This document shows positions 54,070-64,000 of a stretch of DNA of 64,000 nt, one piece after another. This DNA is from Eutreptiella sp. 'Long Island Sound 2002' (Eukaryota > Euglenozoa > Euglenophyceae > Eutreptiales > Eutreptiaceae): positions 67,610,719-67,674,718 of the forward strand of contig OZ038379.1 in NCBI GenBank assembly GCA_964036045.1. Direction: 5' to 3'. How positions within the stretch are numbered: position 1 is the stretch's first letter; each line of letters opens with the position of its first letter. A model generated the notes under the pieces. It did no database searches. It saw only the letters and a program-made list of their open reading frames with translations, and was not told the origin of the DNA. The translations under genes were made by a program, and so were the position numbers.

Positions 54070-55002
54070 GCGACTCCTCCAAGCCACCACCCTCACAGGC
54101 CGCGAATGCGCCCCGCGGGAAGCCCTCCACACAGCACTCTATTGGGCTCAAGAATCCCCCAGCGGTCGGAACACACCGGAACCCAAGGAGGCCTGGGTCA
54201 AGCAAGCCAAGGCCATGAGAAACTACCACCTTGACCACCCTTTCGACAACAGCCCGGCCGCACTGCCATGGCCCACCGACCCCCCAGAGACCATGCGCAG
54301 GCTCGCCAACCACACGCGCAACCACGCGAAAGCGGCCATGCAAACCCCGGCAGAACCCCCACTAAGGGATCGGGGCCAGCAGGCTACGCACCCCTTCTTC
54401 CAACCCCAAGCCCCCCCAGCCCCACCACCTCCAGTCCCACCTCAGCGAGCGAGACGGAAAAGGGGCGCAGCCGCCTCTAACCAATCCAGAAAAGACGGCA
54501 GAGCAACAACCTCCCAACCCCCCGCACCCCCCCCGACCCACCCGGCAAACCCGGACCAAGCATCCTCATCATCCTCCCTCCCATCATTGCCACCACCCCA
54601 CCCAGACCAGGCATCCTCATCATCCTCCCTCCCGCCACCAGCACCGCCCCCACCCGAGGCGTACCCAAAATTCGAAAAAGGCGCGAAGATCCAGCAACCC
54701 TTCCGCAACGACCACACGGGCGACTGGATCTGGTGTCAGGGCACAATCCAGTACCGCCTCCGCGACCTGGGGGAAAACAGGGGGCCACAGATCCGGGTAA
54801 TCTGGCACCGCCAAAAGGAGCTAGACCAAGGCAGCAGCGCCCCGAACAAGCCAGAGGGACACACCCTGGAGCTCACCAGCGCCCACCCCATCCGGCTCCG
54901 CAACGACGAGAACAAGGCCCACAGAGGCACCAAATACACTGGGGAACGCCCCCCTGAGTGGAGCCAAGGCCCCCCACCACCGCGCCTACCCAAGCGCTGA
55001 CC
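54070..55002 (+). pseudogene. Element B protein with Tudor/SH3-like segment
   Basis: From about 54070 a frame reads LLQATTLTGRECAPREALHT and EAWVKQAKAMRNYHLDHPF, then a Pro-rich disordered part with two ANPDQASSSSSLP-like repeats (54545-54640). The C-terminal ~90 residues contain YPKFEKGAKIQQPF, GDWIWCQGTIQYRLRD, IRVIWHRQKEL and HTLELTSAHPIRLR: short strands around 'xKGAxIxxPF...WxxGTIxY', as in Tudor, Agenet or other SH3-like barrels that read chromatin. The frame ends at TGA 55000. The assignment is from pattern only. Confidence 0.4.
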
Positions 55003-55059
55003 ACCACGCAAAAAGTCCCCGCGCCCCAGTCACCCTCCCTGACGGGGCAAGGGCCGAGG

Positions 55060-55870
55060 GCACAAGCCTCCACAGCCCCGGCCCGCCCCCACCGAGGCCA
55101 CGGTCAACCCTCTCGACCTCAACCACCCGATCGTCACATACTCCAAGGACGCGGCAACCGCCCTCCAGGAGCTCCCGATGGCACAGGAGGCGGAGTGGGT
55201 TCCCCACCTCCTCACCTTCCAGGAACAAGGCCTACAACGCGACGACCCCCCAGAAACCACCCCCATATATACCCCGGACCAGAAAGCGTACAACTGCTAC
55301 TGGCACAAGGGGACCCCCCTGTACGCCCGAACCGGCATCCACGTCCACCTAGTCTACCACCTCAGCATCCCAGAGAGGCTAGGCCTCTACGAGGTCGTCG
55401 GGGACGGATGGCAACTTAACGTCATCAACGCCCACGTCCCCTTCGGCGAGGCCACGGAGCCCTTCCTCCAAGCCCTGGCCGAGGCATACCGCCAGATGGC
55501 CATGCTCGCCCCCACAATCATCATGGGCGACATGAACGCCGCCCCCACCCCGGCGGACCGAGGGGGACAGGCCGCACCCGAGGACCATGCAGTCTGCGAC
55601 ACCATCGAAATGCTGGGGCTTGTGGACCTGACGGCCAACCTCGAAGGCCAACCATCCCACTTCCCCCACCAAGCAGATGCCGCCGCCTCCCGCATCAACG
55701 TATGCTATGGCGACCCCACCACCATCATCCGGGCGGAGGCCCGATATGGGCCCCTCCCGCTAGGACCCACAGGCCATAGCCCCCTGCACATCCACCTCAC
55801 CATCCCCAACCTTCCCCCCAGCCCCCGAGAGGATGCGGACCAAGGCCTACCCCCCCCCCCCCTGAGGATG
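55060..55870 (+). pseudogene. Element B EEP (APE-type) endonuclease
   Basis: The domain opens in another frame near 55110 with LNHPIVTYSKDAATALQELP, then in the frame from 55178: WVPHLLTFQEQGL (QE metal site), NVINAHVPFG (55425), TIIMGDMNAAPTPADR (GDMN at about 55526), SRINVCYGDP and GPTGHSPLHIHLTIPN (55770). GHSP stands where SDHxP is usual, so the catalytic Asp-His end is partly altered. The fold and order match the endonucleases of LINEs. Confidence 0.8.
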
Positions 55871-57747
55871 CCCCCACTGCATGACAAAAAGGCCTGGTCC
55901 CAATATCACAGGGCCATAGACTGCGCCCGGCGCATCCAACCGGACCCCACCGACCTACTCACAGCCATGTGCACGGCCGCCGTCGCCTGCGGCTTCAAGC
56001 AACACCCCCACACTAACGACGACCGACCACCCACGGCCCTAGGGGACATGCTCCATGACCTCTGGCATGCGAAGCAACAACTGGCGACCCTCCTCCACAC
56101 CGACACCCCCGGAACCCGCCAGCACATCCACCACTGCAGGACGCAGATAGCCCACATCAGGGCGGACCTGCAGCAGTGGCACATCCACAGGCAACAGCGC
56201 ATCGCCCAGGAGCAGGAACGGTATGCGCAACATGAACTCCACCACAAGGCCATCCGCCACCTCAACGACGCCACCGCACCATCACCACGGTCAGACAGGA
56301 GGACAGCTCCCTTACCAACGACCCGGCCACCGTGCTCCAAGCCACCAAAGACAGCTACCTCCAAAGACACACACCCACCCAAGACACACCGGACACAGAA
56401 ACGCAGGCCAAAATAGACCGCCTCCCTCAGGTCTTCAACCACGCCCAGAGGAGGCAAGTGCAAAAGCGCCCCTTCACCATCCACGAAGTCCGGGGGGCAA
56501 TCCACAGTCTCCGGCAAAACAAAACCCCAGGCTACGGCGGCCTCCCTGCGGAGGCGTACTACCACCTCCCCGCCCACCTCCTCCGCATCCTCGCCGACAG
56601 CCTCTGGGACATCGTCACGGGGCAAACCCCCCTACCGCCAGACCGGGCAAACGTTGTCCGCCCCCTGTACAAAAAGGGGGACATCGCCGACATGAACCCG
56701 GTAGACCTCATCATCGCCTTCCTCGACGTCAAAAGAGCCTTCCCGATCATGCCCTGGCTCCTTCTGGAGGCGGTGTGGAAATGCCTGGGCCTCCCCTTCT
56801 ACAACTTCGCCTCCGGCTACATCCGCACCCGCAAGTACACGGTCCGCACTGGAGCAGGCCTCACCCCCTTCCTGGAGCCAGGCAGCGGGGTCCCCCAAAG
56901 AGGAGCAGAAGGCCCCTTCCTATACCTCCTCGTGACGCTCCCCCTGGCCCTCACCATCGAACAGGATTACCCAGCCTACGCACCCTATCCCCTCCTCTCC
57001 CCCCTGGTGGGCTTCGCGGACGACACCAACCTCACGGTCGCACACACCCCACACGAATCCCACGCCCCAGACCCCGGACCAACGGTCACCCAGCAGGCCA
57101 ACGATTTACTGGACGTGACCATCTCCTACCTCTCCCGCAACAACCTCATCGTCCACCCCACAACGTCGGTGGCCATGGTCAAGGGGTCTGCCACAGCCCC
57201 CACCCTAGGGACACAAGGACCCCCCATGCAAGTCGTGACAACCACCACCCACCTGGGGGTAATCCAGGCCACCAAGCCTGAGGGCGCCACCCTCCCTCCA
57301 ACGTTGCAGTCACACCTCGCCCATCTCCCCAGATATGCGTCCCCGACCACCAAGGCCCTCTCCCTATCCCACCAGAGCCTGGCGTACTACCTTACCGGGG
57401 TCTTGAACGCCTCCATGGGCTTCCAGGCACGCCACCTGTTACACCCCACCACCGCCCTCCGGCCGGCCACAGGCGCCGTCACCAAGGCATGGTCAGCACA
57501 CGGAAGCTGGCCCACCTCCATACCCACCCGCGCCATCCGGGGGGCACGGCCCCACTATGGGGACGCCATAGGGGACGAGGTAAAAGCGGCCTACACCAGA
57601 CACACCGCCCTCCTCCTTCACCGCATGACCCACAACCACTCGCCGGAAGTCCACGAGGTTGCCACGATCTCCTCCAAGCCGCACAACGGGCCCGTAACAC
57701 GTGCCCACGCTGGATCCTCCACCAGACGGGCATGCCCACCAACATGA
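55871..57747 (+). pseudogene. Element B reverse transcriptase with an internal deletion
   Basis: Between the endonuclease and 56420 lies a helical linker (WHIHRQQRIAQEQERYAQHE). RT in the frame from 56332: FTIHEVRGAIHSLRQNKTPG and RANVVRPLYKKGDIADMN, then directly FLDVKRAFPIMPW (catalytic Asp about 56725), GSGVPQRGAEGPFLYLLVTL (56885) and LVGFADDTNLTVAH (FADD at 57013-57024), followed by a 'THLGV' block at 57250. The stretch that normally lies between KKGD and the first Asp (the NWRPI..., ...QxGF block, some 60-70 residues) is missing without loss of frame. The frame ends at 57747 and coding continues in another. Confidence 0.88.
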
Positions 57748-59363
57748 ACATGCGCCTGTGGAAGCACCTGCAGCTTCTCCTCCCTTCCCGACACCACGCC
57801 ATACTCACCAACCACACGTGCCTGGAGGAAGGGCCACTGGCGGTCCTCTGCGGGGACCTCAACCATCACCCAAAGGGCACCATCAACACCATTTACCTCG
57901 TCGGGGCCTCCATCACCGTAATATACGTCACCCTCCCCCGAATGCGGGTCCTTGACCACAGCAGAGCACACCACACCCCCTTCCTACAACTTCCCGACTG
58001 GCCTCAATACCGCCTCTTCCACCAGTACCTCACGCAAACGGCACTAGCAGTGGGCCACACTCTGCCAGGAAGCAAAGACATGCGAGCAGCCTACCGAGAC
58101 TTCAAAAAGCAGCACCCCCGACCCATCCCAGCGACACCACCCTACGCACCCACCGGCTCAAAACACGAACCCGTCCCCCCGGTGGCGGGCCCAGTCCGAC
58201 CGCTAACCCTACTACTGGCCCCGAATGAAGCAAAACCCACGCAGACCACCGTCAACCACCACGGGGCAAAATGGCGCATACCAAAGCACCACATGACCGC
58301 CCGGGACGTACCGAAGGTCCCCCATGACTCCCAGAGCAAGCCACGCACATGTTGGGCCTGTGACCCCGAGGCACCCACCACGCCATGGCCCGTATTACAC
58401 CTCATAGCACGCCACCACACCCACCCCACGACCCACCTACCACCACAAGCCTACGCATGGGTAGCCCCATGGTTCCACCGCACCGACACGAACCCCACGG
58501 TAGCGTGGAACCCCAACCACAGACCCAAATGGCTCTCGACCACAACGTTCACCTGGCCCCGCCCCGACCCGGCAGGGGTCGCCATCCGTTACAGCATGTA
58601 CAAACCAGGCAGAACGGGTAAGCACGAGCACCCCTACTACCCGCTCCACCGCTCCTGCCACACACCGGAGCACCGAACACAAACCCTCACATGCCACGAC
58701 CCAAGCCCGGACACAGCCTACATCCTCCACTACATCTACTCCTACCTCACACAAGGACAGCCGGGACAGGGACTCAAAGCCATGTCCCCCCAAGCGAAAC
58801 ACATCATCTCCAAAGGAATAGGGGTGTACGCCACCCCGAACCTTCAACCCACAACCCCGGTGGCCCACCTCACCAGGGGCCTCGCCATATACGCCTACCT
58901 GCCCATGAACCCATGCCGCCTCCCACAACCATCACCGGCGGACCGGCTCTTCTTCACCGACACTTCAGGCGAATCGGCCCTCACGCCCATCACCGGGGGG
59001 GCCACCCTACAGCGAACCCACACTGAAGAAGACTACCACATGGACCACCACAGGGGCCACACCACCTACGGGGCCTCCTCCCACGGGGACCTGGGGGCCA
59101 TGGCGGACGCCATCGCCAAAATCGCGGCCCACCAACCCGCCCACCTCCCGTTCACACATCGTCCGGGTCTGGTTCGTGGTAGACGCAACTGTCGACACAC
59201 ACCTACTCCTCCGCATAGCAAGACAACCACTCCACAAAGCCACGGCGACGAGCCTCGGCACCCAGGCACTGCTACTCTGGAAAGCCCTTCGCAGCCTTCC
59301 CCCCTACGTCCAACTCCACATCCTGAAACAAGAGTCCCACAGACACCAATGCCGAAATGGTAA
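57640..59363 (+). pseudogene. Element B connection region and start of RNase H
   Basis: The frame reads LLQAAQRARNTCPRWILHQT, then a long segment including PRTCWACDPEAPTTPWPVLH, a C-x2-C that may belong to a small zinc site, and YILHYIYSYLTQG. RNase H begins at about 58950 with RLFFTDTSGESALTPITGGA (first catalytic Asp at about 58960) and continues YGASSHGDLGAMADAIAKIA. Near 59150 coding moves to the next frame. Confidence 0.65.
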
Positions 59364-60207
59364 GGTCGACAACCAGGCAGTACACCAGCGCACAACGCAC
59401 CTGCCAACCCTCCAGGTCCCCGACCTCGGCCGGAACCACACACCCCTCCAACACATACCCCCCAAACCGGAGCCCCATCAGACCCCAGACTGGGTACCAG
59501 AGGACGCCCCCTATACCTCCCACGACAGAGCATACCATTACTCCAACTGCATCCAACATCTCGCCCGCGTGCTCGGCGACACAGACAGCCCGGGCACACA
59601 TCCAGGAGCTCGAAGTGGAACTGCAAATCCCCCTCTACCACTCGGCACTGCGCCCAGAAAACGTCCCAGCTCACCTCCAAAAACGACGCATCAGCTCCTC
59701 AGGGAGCAACTACCATTCCTCACCAGGGTCGCCAGATGGCTCGCCCGCAATCACATCCGGGTCCCCGAAGAACACACTCGTTGCCTGTGCCACCACACCA
59801 CCCCAGAGGACTGGGAACACTTCAAGAAATGCCCCCTCCATACAGGCAGGGACACGCTAGTGGGCTGGTCCCCGGCAGAAACCCGGTGACAACACGAAGG
59901 CTGGCCAACCCACAGCCACGCACACCAAGCCACCGAACACCTCTTCAGGGATTCCCTGGTCAAGGAAGCCACCATGAGAGGGGCGGTGACACAGGCCCTA
60001 CACCGACACCTCGCCAAACACACGGAAAGCCCCATGGAGGCAGCAGCGCGCCTCCAGCTAGAAGCAGTCCGCAGAGCAGCGGCCCAAATGGTACACCGCA
60101 AACACCTCCTGTTGACACACACGGAGCAACTCACCAACCCCACCGCAAGGGAAACCATGCAGCGTCTCATCCATTACCATGCCGTGCATGACCCAGACGT
60201 CCACTAA
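59150..60207 (+). pseudogene. Element B RNase H end, Cys/His finger and C-terminus
   Basis: Continuing RNase H: VRVWFVVDATVDTHLLLRIA (the tDS-like Asp) and LHILKQESHRHQCRNGKVDN (the H...N...D end). A finger at 59782-59835, CLCHHTTPEDWEHFKKC, is the usual Cys/His segment after RNase H. TGA at 59887-59889 breaks the frame, but the same frame continues with HLFRDSLVKEATMRGAVTQA and RRAAAQMVHRKHLLLTHTEQ to a TAA at 60205, so the C-terminus is 106 codons beyond the stop. Confidence 0.75.
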
Positions 60208-60990
60208 CCCATTCCGCGCCCCACACACGCCCATCTTCATCCGCAGGCCTCCAAGACACCACCAAAGCACCCCAGAGCCCAGCTCTCACCCACGAAGCCA
60301 CCCGGCACCGCTGAATGCTTTGGGATCTGTCGCGTGCGCTGGGGCCCTGTCCCAGAACGAAATAAAAAGATAGGTAAAAGACGACGGAAAAAACTTTCTG
60401 AATAGCTGAAAATAAAGCTAATTATCATAAAAAACGGTCAGGCCAAAAAGCGCGCTGCGAAACGCGAAAAAACGCGACAAAAATGTTTTCGACGTAAAAT
60501 AGGTAAATAATTAGCGCCGTAAACACCGAAACACTCGTAGGACCCTAACGCCTTCCCTCACGACATCCAACTAGCCGTAGGCGCAAAGAAAAATGTGCCG
60601 CGAGCAGCACATAAAACTCGAAAAAATTTTTTCTAAGCCGCCGCATCCCTACGCCCTGCTTCCCTTCCTTTTCTTTCCTTCTCCATGCACCCACCTCCCT
60701 TCCCTCGTGCCCCCCCTCACTCCTTTTCGTCAGCTTAGGCGACCGGCCCTGGGGGAAAAGCGGTCAACCCCTTGCAAGCAAGACCACCATCTTCGCGGCT
60801 GCGTGGCAACACGTAAGTCAGAAATTTCACCTTGGTATTGCTGCTTGCCTGCGTGCGTGAGTTGCGTAGAGTTTGATTTTCTAAGCCGAAACGTTTTAGC
60901 TTTTGGTTTTCAGAAAGTTTTCAAAGGCACGGAAAAACAGCAGGGGTTTTTAGCAAAGGAAACGAGGACAAAAGGAAAAAAAAACACCAG
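60208..60990 (+). other. A/T-rich 3' end of element B and splice-like leader
   Basis: A/T content rises sharply from 60350. AATAAA occurs at about 60361 and 60409 and could end element B transcripts. Further on, GTAAGT at 60813-60818 is a textbook donor, with a T/G-rich tract ending in TAG at 60869 as a candidate acceptor. A frame from 60593 crosses this and runs into simple repeats; I do not regard it as a gene. Confidence 0.4.
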
Positions 60991-61850
60991 CAGCGCACAC
61001 AACCGCACAGCACAGCCCGCCAGCACAACACTTCAAGGCAGCACAGCACCGCAGGTCACAGCACAGGGCGCAGGACACCACGGGACAAGGCACAGCACAG
61101 CAAGACACCACGACACACCAGAGCGGCGCCACCACACCGCAGAACGCCCAGCAAGACACCACAACACACAGGGACACGCCACAGCACGAGGCACCGACAA
61201 GAGCGCAGACTCAACCGGAACCAAACAACAGGACGCGCAGCGCAACACAGCACCGCACACACAGGGAAAAGACACAAACCAACACCACCAGCAAAGGAAA
61301 ACGGACAGCAGGGCGCCACAGCACGGCACCAGCAGACAACCACGGGCCACCAGACCCAGCACTGCACCACAGCACACCAAAGGAAACAGCACAACACGCG
61401 GCAGCCCACCACAGCACCGGGCGCCAGCAACGGCACGCACCACACGAACAGCACAACGCAAGCGCACCAGCACAGCGAAGCACAGCACTGCACAGAGCGG
61501 AGAGGACAGGGAACGCACAGCACAGCACCCCAGGACACACACAGCACAAAGCAGAGCGGCGAACAACAGCACACACCACCACGCAACGACAAAACACACA
61601 CAGCGCGGGGGAACACCGCAAAACACAGCGCCGCAAAGCACAGGGCCCCAGGGCGACGGGGAGCACCAGAGGGCACGGCACGACGAGCAGCTGCACCAAC
61701 CGAGCGCAGCAAAACAACACAGCACACAACAGCACAAGACCGGGCGACACAACACGCAGCAGCGCAGCACAGCACTCCAACCAACGACACACAGCACAGC
61801 ACAACACACGGCACACAGCACCAAGCAGGAGCGACGAAAACCGCGAGACA
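60990..61850. repeat. Simple-sequence tract rich in ACAGCACA
   Basis: CAGCACAGCAC-type sequence with CACCACA and GACACAACA interruptions fills about 850 bp, giving open frames on both strands without a recognisable protein. Confidence 0.8.
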
Positions 61851-61854
61851 CAAT

Positions 61855-62820
61855 AGGGGGGGGGGGGGAGGGCAGCAACCACCGGGGAGCAGCCAACGGC
61901 CAGACGGGAGGCACGAAAGAGGCGAGAACGCACAGGGAGCCGAGAAGGGGGAGGCCAACAAAGCAAACAACGCGCAGCGCTGAGGCCCAAGGCACCCGGG
62001 GCCGGAAACCAGAGAAAGCCGGAGACAAAGGGGGCGCACAACGCAAAAAAAAAAGGAGCACCAAGCGGCAGGGGGGGGGGGGGGGCAGAAACCACCAGGG
62101 AGCAACCAACGGCCAGGCGAGACACAGAAAAAGGAGAGAGTGCACGGAGAGCCAAGAAGCGGGAGGCCCGCAAAGCAAACAAAACACAGCGCCAAGGCCC
62201 AGGGCACCCGGGCCGGAAACCAGAGAAAGCCAAAGACAACGGGGGCGCACGCAGGAGAAGAAAAAAAAAGGGGGGGGGCACCGAGCGGCAGCGACGAAAC
62301 CAGCCAGACACAAAGGAAGGGGGGGGGGGGGCACCAAGCACCAAGGAGCAGCCAGCGGCCAAGCAGGAAAAAAAAGCGAGAGAGCACGGAGAGCCGAGAG
62401 GCGGGAGGAAGAAAAAAACGCAAACCACAGCGCCAAGGCCCGAGGCAACCAGGGCTGGAAATAAGAGAAAGCGAGAGACAACGGGGGCGCGGACAAGGAA
62501 AGAAAAAAACACAAGGAACAGAGCGGCGGCAAGAAGAACCGCGAGACACAAAAGCAGGGGGGGGGGGAAGGCAACCACCAGGCAACAACCAACAGCCAGG
62601 CGGGCAACACAAAAGGAGGGAGAGCGCAAGGCGGGCCAAGAGGCGTGAGGCCAACAAGACAAATAACACACAGCGCCAGGGCCCAGGGCACCCGGGGCCG
62701 GAAACCAAAGGAAAAAGGAGACAAAGGGGGCGCCCAGAAGACTGCAACGGAAAGGAAAAAAAAGAACCAAGACGGAGGCAACCCAAGCCCGGAGGGAGCC
62801 AAGCAAAGAAGAAAGTCAAA
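61855..62820. repeat. Four degenerate tandem units of 212-245 bp, each with a long G run
   Basis: (G/C)AGCAACCACC-type and CCA(A/G)CGGCCA(G/A) landmarks recur at about 61887, 62099, 62344 and 62581, with GCGCCAAGGCCCAGGGCACCCGGG(G/C)CCGGAAAC-like blocks (quoted in part) between. Each unit has a run of about 8-14 G. The remaining sequence is A/G-rich. Confidence 0.8.
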
Positions 62821-63515
62821 GCAGCCAAAGAAAAAGGTGAGGCGCACCAGAACGCGCCCCGAAGGCCGGCCCGCCCGACCCGGCCAAGATGAGCAAGCGC
62901 ACGCACACACGCATGGGGCCCGGGCGTGGCGTCCTCTGACTTGCAAGGGGCGCTGTCGGCGTCCACACGAAACAGCCCCGGTGCACCGGCCGAGTATCCC
63001 GTCGAACGACGGACGGTCCGGGAAACCGGACGCGTCAGCCACCGGGTCCACACACGCAAACCACCGCAGCGCACGCAGCACAAGACCAACGCCGGAGGGA
63101 CTCGCCAGGGATAACCCCATCGCGGGGCCCCGAACTGGTACGACGCGGAGGGAGCCCAGCGGCCCCGCCTCGGCGGGGGCCAGCAGCAGGCACAAGGAGC
63201 CCGGTTCCCGGCCGGCCTCCGTGTGCCCCGCACAGCCGCCCAGTAAAGCCGGGAGCGCAAGTCCTAGGGGTGGGGAAAGGCACCACGGCGATGGGAAACC
63301 CGACCGGAGCACCGAGAGCAACCGGACCGGACGAGGCGCGGCGCACCACGCGGGACCATGAGGCACGCCAGAGAGGCGCGCCGCCGGCCACAACCAAAGC
63401 ACATGGACAGGTGCCAAACAGCAACGGCCGTTGGGTGCCACAAACCCGGAGAGCGCGCACAACACGCAACGAACCACGGCACACGAACAGCTGCGAGGCA
63501 ACAGCCAACCCACAC
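62821..63515. other. No gene seen
   Basis: G/C-rich sequence with no convincing frame. It includes TCCGG-GAAA-CCGGA at about 63016-63029, a small perfect hairpin with a GAAA loop, of unknown meaning. Confidence 0.5.
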
Positions 63516-63519
63516 ACCA

Positions 63520-64000
63520 CAAACCCGAGCCAGGAGTGGCCTGGAACAGCCAAAACCCGAGTCCGAGCACACACACCCACAACGCACAGCCCAGCCAGGA
63601 GTGGCGGGGCGCAGCCGAAACTTGAGCCCATGCATACACACCCACACCGCGCACCCCAGCCAGGAGTGGCAGGGTGCAAGCGGAGCGCGCACAAGAGCAC
63701 ACACACAGCCCAACACCCCAGCCAGGACTGGCGGGGCGCAGCCGAAACCCCAGCCCAAGCACACACACCCAAGCCGCACACCCCAGCTAGGAGTGGCGGA
63801 GTACAAGGGGGGCACGCACACGAGCACACAGACACCCCAACAACCAAGCCAGGAGTGGCGGGGCGCACCCAAAACTCGAGCCCAAACACACACACCCACA
63901 CCGCACCCTCCAGCCAGGAGTGGCGGGGTACAAGGGGGGCAGCGCACACGAGCACACACACACCCCAACACCCCAGCCAGGAGTGGCGAGGCGCAGCCGA
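63520..64000. repeat. Alternating 62/65-bp satellite with the CCAGGAGTGGC core
   Basis: Cores start at about 63529, 63595, 63660, 63722, 63787, 63849, 63914 and 63976. Spacers alternate between an A type (GGGGCGCAGCCGAAAC...) and a B type (GGGGTACAAGGGGGGCACGC...), so the true unit is a ~127-bp dimer. The core is the same as in 23660-26140. The array runs off the right edge. Confidence 0.93.

Larger units (their letters stand above)
44860..60390 (+). mobile_element. Element B, large non-LTR retrotransposon-like assembly
   Basis: Plus-strand order: unknown N-terminal coding (44860-47020), possible cysteine protease (46975-48000), Pro/Ser-, His- and RS-rich disordered region (48000-51450), about 1.4 kb without clear coding, unknown ORF (52881-53849), Tudor/SH3-like segment, EEP endonuclease, RT, RNase H and Cys/His finger (to 60207), then an A-rich end with AATAAA at about 60361 and 60409. 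All coding is on one strand with similar C-rich codon use, which favours one element, but the gap at 51.5-52.9 kb means it could be two. Several frameshifts and an in-frame RT deletion make it inactive. It differs in sequence from element A. Confidence 0.6.

Noticed and set aside
10985-60207. Genetic code with TGA read as Trp
   Set aside because: All domains use TGG for Trp throughout; the W-to-TGA cases in the minus copy of element A are accompanied by a TAA and frameshifts, which points to decay. In-frame TGAs are few and mostly between domains.
61033-63768. 911-codon minus-strand frame with hydrophobic, Cys-rich protein
   Set aside because: It is the complement of CA-rich simple repeats and satellites; its RHSWLG and ATPGWG words are just the core motif read backwards.

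Overview
The window looks like a repeat-rich, GC-rich stretch of a eukaryotic nuclear genome. A unicellular alga or other protist fits best, but the sequence does not fix the lineage. The evidence for a eukaryote is a complete Ty3/gypsy LTR retrotransposon with a C-terminal chromodomain and a primer-binding site matching initiator tRNA-Met, two large families of non-LTR (LINE-like) retrotransposons with endonuclease, reverse transcriptase and RNase H domains, splice-like sites, and many minisatellites. I recognise no ordinary host gene, and no rRNA, tRNA or CRISPR.

Layout. 1-2838 is a 71-bp minisatellite. 2867-3718 is a dispersed repeat (R) that recurs at 42877-43737. 3719-4460 is a fragment of an Ala/Pro-rich ORF whose longer copy starts at 38899. 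4460-21850 is a minus-strand, internally deleted copy of non-LTR element A, split by a 13.2-kb LTR retrotransposon (7269-20443). 22180-23389 holds three ~300-bp tandem units followed by short segments bounded by splice-like sites. 23660-26140 is a higher-order satellite built on a motif close to CCAGCCAGGAGTGGCGGGG. 27380-30060 and 43738-44860 hold decayed Thr/Asn-rich repeats. 30085-38860 is a plus-strand copy of element A with several frameshifts and a ~205-bp inversion inside its RT domain. 38899-42876 encodes Ala/Pro-, Arg/Gly- and His-rich ORFs of unclear ownership. About 44860-60390 is a second, very large non-LTR-like assembly (element B): two N-terminal unknown regions, a possible cysteine protease, a long His-rich and RS-rich disordered region, a Tudor/SH3-like segment, EEP endonuclease, RT, RNase H and a Cys/His finger. 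60990-64000 is simple and tandem repeats, ending in an array that reuses the same core motif as the 24-26 kb satellite.

How the parts work together. The LTR element carries everything expected for its own copying: Gag with a zinc knuckle, aspartic protease, RT, RNase H, integrase and chromodomain. Its whole gag-pol is one reading frame broken only by three stop codons, each between domains. Elements A and B share the order endonuclease - RT - RNase H - Cys/His finger, each with additional unrecognised coding sequence. Most non-LTR reading frames are broken, so these are relics, but alignment of the two A copies makes much of their structure readable. All domain calls were made by eye; no database search or alignment program was run.
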